A stretch of DNA of 64,000 nt, from assembly GCA_015179025.1 (NCBI GenBank), contig WHUX01000012.1, positions 310,001-374,000 of the forward strand. The letters are read 5' to 3'. This document shows positions 44,182 to 55,503 of the stretch, piece after piece; position 1 is the stretch's first letter, and the number at the start of each line of letters is the position of its first letter. This DNA is from Terfezia claveryi. Lineage: Eukaryota; Ascomycota; Pezizomycetes; Pezizales; Pezizaceae. The notes under the pieces are model-generated. The model searched no databases. It saw nothing but the letters and a program-made list of their open reading frames with translations, and was not told where the DNA came from. The position numbers and the translations under genes are program-made.

Positions 44182-46117
44182 CTTGGATAATGGAGTATGT
44201 CAATTGGGATAGCAAGTGGTGTTTTGAAGTGCGTGCTGAGGTGCTGGTCGTTGGTAAAACTCCAGGTGGGGAGGGGCAGTTGGTTCAACGGGCACAACTC
44301 TAGCTCAAGGTATCTCGGCCTGCTTATATAACCATTTTCACTCACACATCTAAATTACTTTTTGCGATGCCCATCAACAACTTTCATCTCGTGTCCAGGC
44401 AGCAACAGCCTATTGGAGGTGGGGTCTCTATGCGAGCAAAAGAAAACCTACTTAATTTACTTTTCTCATGACTAGAGTTACTCGGCGATTGAGTATAGTA
44501 TTGTCACAATGCCTATGAACGCCTTATTGACATGCTACATTCCCGGGATCTATGCATCTTGCAATGGCAGATCGTAGTTATCGCGCCTCTACACCACACC
44601 ACCCAGGGAACTCCGGATCACCACTTCGCTCTCCCAAACCCCTTCTCCTCTAGCATCCCTCGCCGCCGCTTTTTCGGCCAGCTCCTAACAATATCGATCT
44701 TGAAGCTGGTTGCTATTTCTTTCTTCCAAATTGAATACTCTTCTTCTTCTTTCCTTAGAAGATTTCTTCTTCACATTCTTGGGTTTTTTCTGAAAGAGGT
44801 GGTTCCACTATTTCTGGAGTTTCTAAATTATATATATTGCCTATGAGTATATACTAGGTTAGATATACTCAATTTAGTACTAACTATAGTACTCCTCTAA
44901 CTAGGTAATATGTTGGTTAAAGCTATATTAATTTTAATGTTTTTGATAATTATATATCTAACTTATATAACTTATTAAATTGTTTTTTAAATTATATACT
45001 TAAGAATTTTTCTGCTACTTTAAACAAAAATATATTTTTCTTTATTAAAAGTTAATTATTAATTATTGGATATATAAATATTTAGTTTAATTTTTATATT
45101 TAATAAAATTTGTTTTTATCTTAAAAAACTTTAGTTATTTAAGGTATTTTTATTTTTACTTTAGATAATACTAAATTTAGCTCTAGTATTATTACTTTAT
45201 ATACTTTATTTATTAATAGAAGTTTTTTTTTTTAGGTACTTTTTTTTATTTAGATATTAACTAACTTTTACTTAAATACTTTTAGCTTTTTAGTTATTAT
45301 AGTTTTTTTTCCACTTTTTCTAGACTTTATACTTTCTTTTATACTTTTACTAGTCTTTTTCTATAGTATTTCTATATTTATTAAATTTTATACTATAAAC
45401 TTTATAAACTTTATATTTACTCTATTTTTTTCTTTAATAAAGAAGAATTTACTTTTTATTAAAATTTTTTATTTATCTTTATAGCTTTTAATACTAGTTA
45501 ATTATAGTAAAAGTAAAAGATCTTTAAAAAGAAAAAAAGTTATTTTTATTAATAAAATTAAGTTAAGATTAAGGTTTTCTACTAATACTACTAAAAGTAT
45601 TATCTAAAAAAATAAAAGTTAATTTATTAGATATTTATATTCTTTCTAAAAAAAAAAAGTATAAAAACTATTTTTATAATATTAAAGTTAATTATAGTAA
45701 AAGTATAAATTAGAGTTAAAATATTCTCTAAAGTTTAAATATTAATAGAACTTGTTTTTAAAATCTATCTTTATTAAACTTCTAAAGTTAGTCTCTTAGT
45801 TTCTAGATTTCAAAATTACTAGTTTAAATAAGTTAGTTAAATACTATTACTATTATTTCTTTCTACTAGTTATTATTAGATTTATTTACTACTTTATTGT
45901 ATAAGCTTTATTATACTACTTAAAAGGTAGAGTAAAATTAGTAAATAAAGCAAAAGAAATTTTAAATCATAACTATTCCTCTAAAAAATTAGACTACACC
46001 AACAAATAAAACACATGTAATATTTTTCCCAAACTAAGTCCGGGTTACCCTGAACTCCTATTTCACCTTTCTTCCCTCACAGTCACGCTCTCCCACACAA
46101 ACAAAAAAACTAAAAGC
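44182..46117. other. Intergenic: TPI promoter plus AT-rich block
   Basis: From 44182 to about 44800 is ordinary TPI upstream sequence, with pyrimidine-rich stretches suited to a strong promoter. From about 44840 to 46020 the DNA becomes extremely AT-rich (listed separately). No coding frame seen. Confidence 0.55.
44840..46020. repeat. Extremely AT-rich block, RIP-like
   Basis: About 1.2 kb in which G and C are rare and CpG is almost absent, with TA, TTTA and AAAGT-type words dominating, set sharply between two normal-composition housekeeping genes. This is the look of repeat DNA mutated C-to-T on both strands by repeat-induced point mutation. No transposon protein can still be read. Composition was judged by eye. 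Confidence 0.65.
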
Positions 46118-47725
46118 TTAAATACTTATCGTCTTGAAAATGTTGAATCCCTCCCCCCCCGTCGCCACAACTGTCCCGGGGATCTGCGGATGCCAATGCA
46201 CCTCCTTCACCTCTTTCATATAATGCACAAACAACAACTGCGGAGGGACATCTTCAACCCCGCCCGTATCCCTACTCTCCTCATCATCCATCTCCACACT
46301 CAAATCCCACAGCGTAACCGTATTATCCGCGCTCGCAACCGCGACAATACTATCCTCACTCGGGTGGAACTCGATGCTCGTAATTGGTTGTTGATGGAAC
46401 GTGAACTGCGCTGTAGGAGTGACATTAGCGGCGGCAGAACTAGAGAATGTTCTCAGGTCCCAAACGCCCCATACACCGTCGTCCGCGCCAGTGGCGAGGA
46501 GGAAGTCGACCCGGCGACACCACGACATGACATTAATATCCGACGAGGAAACGTCAACTGAGATCTGCGGGCGGTGTTTCTTTGCGCGGAGATCCCAAAT
46601 TTTGACTGTTCCGTCGCTGGAGCCAGAGGCAAAGACGGTAGGTTCCGTGGGGGACCATTGGATTTCTTCGATAGACCCCGTATGCCCCGTGAATGGGTTT
46701 CCGTTCGTTTTCCATCCCCCGCCATCCGTGCGCGAGGTATGGAAGATTTTGCCTGCGTTGTCTCCAGTCAGGAGTTGCCCGCGGGGGGAGAGAGGGGACC
46801 AGTCGAGGGCGTAGCCTTCCGTTCGGCCGTGCATTTTTAGGGTGACAAGGGGGCGGTTAGAGTGCGCGGGGGGGGTGAAGCCCGGGGTGTCGTAGGAGAG
46901 GAGGTGGTTGTGCACATCGTGGATGAGGACTTCCCCAGATTCGTGCATAGAAGCAACAAGATGCTCGGGGGAGGTGGAATTGTGCGGTGCAGTACGGATG
47001 CGGTTTGTGACGGAGGTTATGGGGATTGAGCGGGATTCAAGGATGGGGTCGTCTTCAGTGTCGGATTCTTCGTCCTCGTCTTCGTCGTCATCTGTAGGAA
47101 TAGGTAGAATCAGTATCTAAATGTAGATAATCAAGCGATTATATGGGTGTATTGGGGTATGCATACGCTGCATCTTATTCAACCCACTCAATTTCAGCAC
47201 CATAATTTCATTCTTCCTCGAATGCTCCGCTTGCGTCCCTGTAACAAGATACGTCGTAGCTGGATACCCCCTCCTCTCCTCACCCAGTCCATCCCTCAAA
47301 ACATCGAAACTCAGGCACGGCCAAGTTACATTCATCCTATGGAGCATATGATACGCCGTTGGATCCGGTTCCAGTATCTCATCTTTCCCCAGCGTTCGCC
47401 GTGATGGCAGGTAAACCTCTTCATGGCTCTTCTTCTTCGCGCTTCCAGCCTTCTTTTCATCACCGTCAATGTCCATGTGCGTATCTCCGTCTGCGTCAGC
47501 TTCACCAGCCCCGTCGTCGTCGTCGTCGCTATCGGGGGGGTTTCCGTCGGCGCCGGCTTCGGTAATCTCGTCTTCGGACTCGAATTCGTCTTCGAATTGG
47601 TCTTCGAAGTCACCCATGGCAGGGTCGTAGTTTCTGCTGGAGGGCTCACTGGAATCGGCGGACTCTCGTGAGTGGTTCTTGAGCCCGCCGGGGGAGACGA
47701 GGACGTCGGCTGTTCGTTTGGACAT
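46118..47725 (-). CDS. RRB1: Ribosome assembly protein RRB1 / GRWD1 (WD40)
   Basis: Acidic WD-repeat chaperone of ribosomal protein L3 (uL3) needed for 60S subunit assembly in the nucleolus. Two exons, 47167-47725 and 46118-47091 (intron 47092-47166, GTATGC...ACAG, phase 1), 510 aa. The N-terminus has a long Asp/Glu-rich tract (residues 45-90), then the family block DPTAYHMLHRMNVTWPCLSF. Another acidic stretch (DDDEDEDEESDTEDDP) follows the junction. WD repeats fill the C-terminal half: GSSDGTVKIWDLRAKK, TGADDGVWGVWDLR, ASADNTVTLWDLS. It ends VVATGGEGFNIFKTISI as in yeast Rrb1. It shares a divergent 320-bp promoter region with LSM1. Confidence 0.95.
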
Positions 47726-48045
47726 GATGTATTAATTTGTACCTCAATAATAATATGGTACCTTCTATCCAACCAATTTCCTGCTAGGTTCGGGTATAGG
47801 GGAATTGGGAGCCCTATTCTGAATATAACAGTCTAATTTGTTGCAATTCAAGATTTACCCTTTTTTTTTTTCGGAGAAAGGCCCGCCAAGCCGTGGGGTG
47901 GTGGGGCGGGGCCTTGGCACCCCTCATCCCATTGTCACCGCAACAGACCGCGATGCACAGCGATGCATAGCTGCTCGATCGCAGCACGAGTCCCAACGTA
48001 CAGCTCCGAGTCACGAGTCCACCAGCACTTGCTTGGACGCTCACG
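47726..48045. promoter_or_regulatory. Bidirectional promoter, RRB1 / LSM1
   Basis: 320 bp between divergent starts of a ribosome assembly gene and an mRNA decay gene. It holds an 11-bp T run (near 47861-47871) and a GC-rich segment (about 47880-47920) but no site I can name. Confidence 0.55.
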
Positions 48046-48852
48046 ATGGACGCACCGCCCCCCCCTCTACCCCCTCAGATGTTCACAACGTCTGCTCAGC
48101 TCTTGGACCTGACGGACAGTGAGTAGCACCAGTCTGCATTTGAACCTCAGCTGCCGTCCCCTCTACTGCACTCGTGGGAAGATATCTCGAGCTATTTATT
48201 ACCCTGAAAAATAGCGCTGCCTTCGGGGCGCTATCGACATACAAAGAAGGATTGCTGAGCTAACAACCAGCTTTTACGCAAGCAAAGAGAAACTACTTGT
48301 CTCCCTCCGCGATGGCCGGAAGTTCATTGGTGTCTTGAGGACTTGGGACCAAGTACGCCATAACCCCCTCCCGCAGTTTCTGAATTTTCCCCATATTTCT
48401 AAACCCAAACTAACTCCATCCCCGGAAGTAGTACGGTTCGCCCCCCTCCCAACAATGTAAAGTATAACCTAACCTTACATTCCTCACCCCAGCCAACCTC
48501 GTTCTCCAAAACACCGTCGAACGGATAATAGTCGACGATATGTACTGCGACATCAAGCGTGGTGTATTCATCGTCCGTGGCGAGAACGTATTACTTTTGG
48601 GTGAAATTGTAAGGCCAATCTCGCTGATAGAGTATTATAAGTAATCTGCGTTCAATAACATTCACTAACTCTCACCCACCCCAACAGGACCTTGACAAAG
48701 AAGACTTCTTCCCCTACCGTCTTGCCCCGCACAAAGAAGTCTTCGCCCGCCAACTCGAGCTACAGCAAGAAAAGAAACGCAAGGAAAAGACCCACAAGAA
48801 GAAACTCTTACAGCTCGGCTTCGAGACGGAGACGGAAGTTACTGGCTTGTGA
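48046..48852 (+). CDS. LSM1: U6-like snRNA-associated protein LSM1 (mRNA decay), with 4-nt microexon
   Basis: Sm-like subunit of the cytoplasmic Lsm1-7/Pat1 ring that binds deadenylated mRNA ends and promotes decapping. Five exons: 48046-48118, 48288-48352, 48432-48435, 48493-48608 and 48688-48852; 423 nt, 140 aa. The Sm fold is complete: KKLLVSLRDGRKFIGVLRTW, DQYANLVLQNTVERIIVDD, then IKRGVFIVRGENVLLLGEI. The C-terminal helix region is basic (LELQQEKKRKEKTHKKKLL). Exon 3 is only TACG, lying between an AACTAAC...GTAG acceptor and a GTTCGC donor; it is needed to give DQ-YA-NLV in phase, matching the Tyr-Ala of yeast Lsm1. Without it the frame breaks. The gene is certain; the microexon is inferred from phase and homology. 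Confidence 0.93.
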
Positions 48853-49636
48853 GATATGGCGCGCTATTATGAGGGTAGAACTTTTGAGAGTGAGGAGGGA
48901 TGCACTACCAGTTACATAAACGGCCGGCTAGGGACCAGGCTCATTTAGGGAGTCATGGTAGACAGAACAAACCTATTATCTTCCTTTTTTTTTTTTTTTC
49001 CCAATCATGACTTGAGGGAATCATTGAGGTTTTATATTCAACCAACCTCCTCTCACGAGCAAATAAAATCACAGAAATTTATAGCTTACAAGCACACACA
49101 AATGTGCTCAATTAATCGGACTAGCATTCGCTTGGGTCCTTTCATAATTTTCTTGCATGGTGCCACACATATGGTCAGGCCTGCCCATCGCTAACGGCAT
49201 ATTACCCTGAATTCCACGACCCACAACATTTCTCGTCTCGACCCCTACATCTACTTTCTCTCAAGACTATTCCAGTACGTATCCTACAAAACCCACAAAT
49301 AAAGCTAACCTCTTCTCTTCCCGCAAGAAAAAAAAAGGATATACATCAAATCAAGATAATAGACTTCGATCCATCCCAGCCAGCCAAATAGCAATCACCA
49401 CCGTTCCTAGACTATTATGACATACGCAGACACTATCCATCCAGAAACATTTGAAGTCCAAGCCAATTTCCAAACAGAGACAAAATGCCAGAACAATACT
49501 CCGCCGCGATATTTGGATCCAAACCCAAATAAACAGGGAAAAAAGAAAGAATCATCCCATTTCATCCAACACTAACTAGCATTACCTCGATTTCCACATG
49601 TTTCACATGTTTCACATTTCACACTTCACATACCCT
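48853..49636. other. Convergent 3' flanks of LSM1 and the 447-aa unknown gene
   Basis: Contains a T-run (about 48983-48999) and an A-run (about 49328-49337), but no coding frame of note. Confidence 0.5.
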
Positions 49637-50980
49637 TCAACAATTTAAGTCTTTTTTCTTCCCGCCAATCCCCAACTCAGTCAACATCTTCCTGAACTCT
49701 TCGATCTTAGCCGTCCTTTCCTCTTCCTCCTCCTCTTCCCCCCACTCCTTCTTCTCCTCCCTCTTCTCTTTCCTCTCTTCCTCCTCCCTCTCCCTCTCCT
49801 TCTTTCCCCTCTCTTCCTCCTGCTTCTTCCGTTGCTCCTCAAATTTCTCCTTCAGCGTCTTCTTTAACCTGAGCAACCTATCGGCCTTTGCCTTCTCTTC
49901 CGTCAACTTCTTCAGCCTCTCGGCATTTTCCACTGTACTCTCCTTCTCCGTATGCACGACCCAACCATGAATCTTCTCCTTCTCCACAATAAGCGTCAGC
50001 CCGTCCCACCCCAACACTTGCTCTGGCTGTTTTCCATACTTCTTTTCTTCTCTCATCAATCTAGCCTGGTTACGGAGATTCCACAGACGGACATTTTGGT
50101 CAGTAGTACCACAGTACAACCCCTTGCACTCAACCCTGGGCATAGGGGGATAGTCATATTCAGGAGATGCTGGGCGGCCGCCAAATTCATCTGGTCTGGG
50201 CCCAGGGGTGATGCGGTCCATAGCGGCAGTGGAGTTTGCAAAGGATTGGCGCATTTCTATGGAGTAGTTTTGGATAAAGTGCTGTTGAGTTCGTTGAGCC
50301 CGTTCCTGGGATGATGTCGGAGTCTCCCTAGGGACTGGAGCTCGCACTGGTAGGCGCGAGGCGAGATTTCCTTCGACTGTCATTGGTCCCGGATATGCAG
50401 CATCGCTACCGACGAGGGTCGTGGCTCGTGAGATTTCGACAAGGGTCGTGGTTCGGGAGAGATCGACGAGGGTCGTTGCTTTGGAGAGATTGACGAGGGT
50501 CGTTGCTCGGGAGAGATCGACGCCGCGGTACGTCGCTAGGGGGGATTCTACCTTTTTGCCATTGCGGAAAAAGTACGAGAGGCCTGGAAGGCTGCTTCGA
50601 GTACGTGCTGATGGGGGGCGAGGTGGAGGTTGAGCGCGATTGGTTTCGGTGCTGCTTTCCACTCCTGGGACAGGAGGTGGGCCTGCTACGCGGTGGTTGA
50701 TCTGGGCTTGAGGCCGAGTCAGGCCGGCGGGTTCGTCCTGTTTCCACTTAGAAATACATGGCGGTTGTGTGGGGGTAGAGAGCGTTGGTCCGCCTTGGCT
50801 ACTGGTACGGCTGTAGCCTGTCCCTCCTCGGGGAGGAGGGTGAGTGGGAGTGTCTACTACCAGTAGATGACCAGTTGCCAGGACATGCGGAAGGTGGGGG
50901 GGGCGGTCAGGGGTAGGTGGTTGCAAAAAGCAATTGGGCCGGGAGTAGTCGTTCTGATTTCTTTCGTCTTTCTTTGCCAT
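49637..50980 (-). CDS. Unrecognised protein with LSxATTLV repeats and coiled coil (447 aa)
   Basis: Single open frame of 447 aa from an ATG. I recognise no family. Residues 1-125 are Pro/Thr-rich and disordered. Residues about 150-190 hold four tandem copies of a 10-residue unit: VDLSRATTLV, VNLSKATTLV, VDLSRTTTLV, VEISRATTLV. Residues 210-330 contain a short aromatic cluster (PEYDYPPMPRVECKGLYC) and RLWNLRNQARLMREEKKYG. The last 100 residues are an almost pure Lys/Glu/Arg coiled coil. No signal peptide or membrane helix. The pattern suggests a scaffold or cytoskeleton-associated protein, but that is a guess. The repeat is also visible in DNA (30-nt period), so the segment grew by duplication. 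Confidence 0.6.
   Translation of the reverse strand: MAKKDERNQNDYSRPNCFLQPPTPDRPPHLPHVLATGHLLVVDTPTHPPPRGGTGYSRTSSQGGPTLSTPTQPPCISKWKQDEPAGLTRPQAQINHRVAGPPPVPGVESSTETNRAQPPPRPPSARTRSSLPGLSYFFRNGKKVESPLATYRGVDLSRATTLVNLSKATTLVDLSRTTTLVEISRATTLVGSDAAYPGPMTVEGNLASRLPVRAPVPRETPTSSQERAQRTQQHFIQNYSIEMRQSFANSTAAMDRITPGPRPDEFGGRPASPEYDYPPMPRVECKGLYCGTTDQNVRLWNLRNQARLMREEKKYGKQPEQVLGWDGLTLIVEKEKIHGWVVHTEKESTVENAERLKKLTEEKAKADRLLRLKKTLKEKFEEQRKKQEEERGKKEREREEEERKEKREEKKEWGEEEEEEERTAKIEEFRKMLTELGIGGKKKDLNC
50409..50530 (-). repeat. 30-nt tandem repeat coding for LSxATTLV units
   Basis: On the plus strand the word GACGAGGGTCGT recurs every 30 nt four times; each unit encodes one copy of the 10-residue repeat in the 447-aa protein. 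Confidence 0.75.
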
Positions 50981-51767
50981 CTCTCGGACGGATTGTTTGC
51001 TTATTCTCTGTATATGACGCCATGCTAGTCAACACCTTGATCATGGAAAATGCACAAACAAACTTGAGGTTGATGGAGAAGGATGTCCTCGGGAGTGGAA
51101 GAGAAAGCAATGAGTATACTGACTGCTATGTACTTACCTAGTTGCTGCGGATACCACACCGCTTAGTGAGCTCAGCGAAAGATAAACAGGACGTCCAACA
51201 AGCAGGCTAGACTCATATAGAGGCTACCTGCAGTGGGCTAGATACGAGTCAACAAGGCAGGTAGATGGTAGGTAGATGTAACCGGGTGGAACCCAGGTGT
51301 AGATGTCAACAGGACGATAAACAAACTTAGGATGCAGTGTACATAAAGCAATGCTTACCCCGGAGTGTAAGCTGTGTTTGCAGCACCAACTATAGTAAAA
51401 GAATGCGAGAAAAACGCGAGAGAGAGAGAGGTGCTCGCCAGATTGAAGCAGTGTGTGGAGCGAGAGTGGTGGGATACACTACAGGTGGAGAGGTGGAGGG
51501 GAGAGCGGCTGGCAGCGTATGTTAGGCATCTACATAAAATAAAAATCATACAGTGAGTCTGCCTCTGGACAGTGGTGAATTACTCGTTTCGTTTAGCGTA
51601 ATTCCGAATTGAGATAATTGAGGGTAATGCTGTGAGATCCTTAGAATTCTGCCGCCTCGCTATGCACTGACTCCAACACCTTGAAATTGACATGGATGGA
51701 ATATTCTATCAAAAAGTCTCGCTACCTCATGGGGCATGTATTCCTGCCTATATCTCATGACAACTTC
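50981..51767. other. Intergenic, no gene recognised
   Basis: Promoter side of the 447-aa gene and 3' flank of COQ6. It contains GTAGGTAGATG-type repeats (about 51250-51280) and a GAGAGAGA tract (about 51418-51430). Confidence 0.5.
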
Positions 51768-53512
51768 CTATATCCCCGCCGCCTGTGTCATTAAAAAACC
51801 CTTCAACGGCCCCAACCTATCGACCATCCCCAATCCCGCGCTCCTCAGTGCCACCACCGGTGCCGCATCCGTCCCATACAACTTATGCAACTTATCTACT
51901 ACTCCCAACAGTATATGGTTCGACGTATACCTCTCTGAGACATAATTCTCCAGGGACAGTACCGCGCCTATATCCTGACCATGAAGTACAGCATGCTCAA
52001 TTGCCCGCATAAGGGACTGAGTGTCCCCGATACCTTGGTTTAGTCCCTGCCCAGCAAGGGGGTGGATTGTGTGTGCGGCGTCACTATTGTAGCAGAGGGT
52101 TAGCGTTTATTCTGTTTATGAAAATAGAAGCTTTATGGGTTGTGTTGGGGGTTGTACCCGACAAGCGCAACCCTCTCAGCGATATAGGTATCTGCATGGC
52201 GCATTTTCAGTGGGAAAGCAGCTACCGAGCCATCCTGCACACCTATTACCCGCGGAGGTACTCGGGACTCATCAACGGGGGCGTCATTCTCCCTCCAGGC
52301 AATGTCGTCGGCAAGGTCTGCTGGGGCTTCGAACTCGTAGTACTGCAGGTCTACATGCGAGAGCCTGAACGCGGCATTGACGAGGGCGACAAACTTAGCT
52401 GGGGGTAGGGACTTCAACTGAGCAGCTTGCTTTGGCGTCGTTGACCAAACCAGAGTCGCAAAATCACCCGGTAGCTACGCCAATACACACATATTAACTG
52501 ATGTATTTATTACACTGGGGGGGGGCTTTCTACGGGAACACTCACAGGCAAAAACGCCACAGGTCCAGTAGGCAAAAATCTCTGATATGCCGTCTTCTGC
52601 CCCTCCACCCCACTCCCCTGCAGCTGTAACGTCGCCACCACTCCCATCTTCCCATAATCCCACCCCCTACTCTCTACCTCTGCCCACCTCCTAACGGGAC
52701 TATTCGCTCCATCCGCGCCAACCAGCAGCCTCGCCGTTAATCTCCTCCCCCCGGACACCTCCACCACCGGCCAACTACCCAAATCCACCTCCCCATCATC
52801 AATCCCATTCGTAATCCCCTCCACCTTCATCCTATCCAGAACCTCCACTCCCCCAAGCTTATCTAGCCTAGAGATCAACCCATGAGTAAGGTTGATATTC
52901 TCAGTCATATACGCTATAGTCCCACTAGTACCTGTAGCCGTATATGAGGAGCTAGGTGCGTCCCAGTTGAAATCAATTTTTGCCCCAGAGACGCCGTCCC
53001 AGACTTTCATTGCGTTGTATGGCTGTACTCGGGCGCGGTCGACATGGTGCCAGGCACCACTATCTACATCCCATTCAACAGTCAACATCCCGTAATATGA
53101 ATAACCGGATGGTATATACAACGAACCTGTCAAGAAGCCCACCGATCCCGGCGTTAGTGAGCTCACTCGATTCGAATATATCCCCTCCACCGGCTCCCAC
53201 TCCCTCGACGACCTCAAATCCATCCCTTCAATGAGCGCAACCTTCAAATGTGATGTAACACTTGATGACCCTAACACGTACTACATCAGCTCCTGCACAT
53301 CCATCCCATAATATCCACAGGGAATGCAACATACGAAGTGCGGTCGTCAGCGATAATCCCGCCGGCCCGCCGCCCACTACAACCACATCATGAATGTCCG
53401 ACTCAACCGAATAAAATCTACTTTGCAAGCTCCGCCGTATGCTGCCCCATCGCAATTGCGTCCTTGGTATCCGTCCCGCAGAGAATAAAGCTACAAGTCG
53501 GGTGGAGTTCAT
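51768..53512 (-). CDS. COQ6: Ubiquinone biosynthesis FAD-dependent monooxygenase COQ6
   Basis: Flavoprotein of the mitochondrial inner membrane that hydroxylates the C5 position of the coenzyme Q ring within the CoQ synthome. Five exons: 53335-53512, 53127-53270, 52546-53063, 52158-52474 and 51768-52083; 1473 nt, 490 aa, introns 61-74 bp, all phases matching. The start (MNSTRLVALFSAGRIPR...SLQSRFYS) is a mitochondrial presequence. The FAD loop is DVVVVGGGPAGLSLTTALR, the NAD(P)/FAD motif is LVGADGANSPVRRWAEV, and the second FAD motif is GDAAHTIHPLAGQGLNQG. The junction-spanning block SNRVSSLTPGSVGFL-TDSGAWHHVDRARVQPY matches the family. The donor of intron 1 is GTATGT; that of intron 4 is GTACAA. 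It lies head-to-tail with IPK1. Confidence 0.94.
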
Positions 53513-53727
53513 GGTTGGCTTGCGTGGCTTACAATGCAATTTACGGCAGGAAGTTAAGAGCTTGAGATTCACGTGATAAATTATGTCAAACTCGGATATT
53601 TATTCTTCCGATGACGTCTCTTCGCTTCCGAAAAATGAAAAATTCCAGGCTTACACCAGCCCCGCACCAGCTTAGACTAAGTATTTGATGAGGATATCCC
53701 AAAGCACACGGTGGAGCGCAAAAACCC

Positions 53728-55409
53728 CTAAAGTCTGCACCAACTGACAGTACCAGTTTCTTCAGGCTTAATATCCTCATCTAATCCCTCTTCGTCTCTC
53801 TCCCTTTCAATAAGCACCTCAATAGATTCACCAGTAGGTCCAATTTTTCGTCCATCTACTATTTCACCCTCCACCTCTCCATGTTTCCTCTTGTCCCCAG
53901 CTACACTAGCTTTCCTAGTCACTTGAGGACGATGACCATTAGTGTGACGGGTCTTCTCTGTTGCAGTATACCATCCCCCCTCACACAATTTATTCTCAAC
54001 ATCAATCCAATATTTAGCTTTGCCATTCTCAGGACTCTTGAGATCTAAATCCCCAATTCGGGCCTGTACAGACTCGTCACTGGCATTAGGATCACGTGCT
54101 GGTGGTGTGGAGAGATCAACCTGTTTTACCCATAATTAGTACCAAATATAGAACTGGAAGATAAATAACATCATGCCTTCAGGAATAGAGTCAGATCCCT
54201 GACTGTCATTGCCATCAGATATTTTTTGACATGTTCACTCCACTGGTTGCCCCATTCACTATCATTTCTATCCTCACCAGCAAGGGGTACAGTGTTCTTG
54301 TCACCTTTCTCCCCAAATATTGCGGCTGGTCCATGCTGATCCCAGGATCCTTGATATTTCTTCAATAAGCCCAGAAGCTTCTTTCCTTTCGGGCCGCAAA
54401 AATATCCCACAACCTTGTCTTCCAATATCATCCCCTCATATCCGTTAATCTCACCCTTCCTTCCATTTTTTCCCTTCCAACCTGTCAAGATTGCTCCTTT
54501 CTGTGAAAGTATTCCCCGCACAGCTAGTCGTATTCGGTGGGGCTCCCCACTAGCCAGATCGAAGGGACACCAATGCCCAGGATTGCCAGAACCATTTCCT
54601 ATCACAATCGTGCCAAGTTTTTTGTATTCCTTTGATATCCTCAAAGCGCAAGTGCGACACCGTCTGGCACCAATAGGGGCACTTGGAGATGGTGACAGCC
54701 ACTTGGGCTTAAATTCAACGAGTACTTCCCGGTGATATCTTCCACTTTCAGCGTTCACACCGGGAGTTGCAGGGGTCATGTCCTCAATCAAGGACCCATA
54801 GCTCTCAAATAGGGTAGGTTTCTCTCCATTGTCATCAACAGGGGTACCAGATAGTGGCGGAGGCCCCACCAAATAGAGTCCCGTCCGTTTTATTGGCCTA
54901 TCCCCCACTTCCTCCCGTTTCTTCAGGATGGCATTTTCTTTTTCAATCAGCCCCTCAGGGATCCGGATAATGCAAGTATCCAAAATGAACTCTTTCGGGA
55001 AAAGGGGGAAGAAAATCTTTCGCAGAGCCGCAAATGCCGGGAGATTAGGTGATCCAGACGGTAAGGCCTTGCGAAGTCGCAGGAGATGAGTCTTATCCGC
55101 CCCTGAAGGAAACACTCCTTCAGGAAAGTCTGAGGGTAAGGAGAAGCGGTAAATGATGTTAGCCGCACCTTCGGCCACATAAGACAGCTGTATGGCTTCC
55201 GGAAGTGTCGGAATGGCCGACACATTTACGTCACGATATGTATCCCCAGTCGCATGCGCCCCATCGTAAGCACTAACACCCCCATTGGCAAGCCTTGTTC
55301 GAGTACCAGCTTTTATGAGGCCTTCTTTAGAGACCTTAGCCTCACAATACTCATGCCTAGAATGTAGTGATGGACCATAGACATCCTGATCGAGGTTAGT
55401 GGCGGCCAT
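53728..55409 (-). CDS. IPK1: Inositol-pentakisphosphate 2-kinase
   Basis: Phosphorylates inositol 1,3,4,5,6-pentakisphosphate to InsP6 (phytate), which supports nuclear mRNA export and other roles. Two exons, 54177-55409 and 53728-54120; 541 aa. Family blocks: YVAEGAANIIYRF, HLLRLRKALPS, and VEFKPKWLSPSPSAPIGARR followed by CRTCALR; later IGDLDLKSPENGKAKYWIDV and LCEGGWYTATE at the start of exon 2. The intron (54121-54176) begins with GC: AAG|GCATGATG, ends AACAG and has a GTACTAAT branch. No GT donor gives the right phase, and reading on gives a stop directly after KA. The acidic C-terminal tail (IEVLIERERDEEGLDEDIKP) is typical of fungal members. It starts 94 bp downstream of a possible small gene. 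Confidence 0.9.
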
Positions 55410-55503
55410 GTCTTAGCTATCGATGTTGAAAGTCAGTCAGACAAGATGTTGCGCTCAAGGGTGACTTCAACAGATTGCTCAAGGGACAGTAAAGTGGCTC
55501 GCT

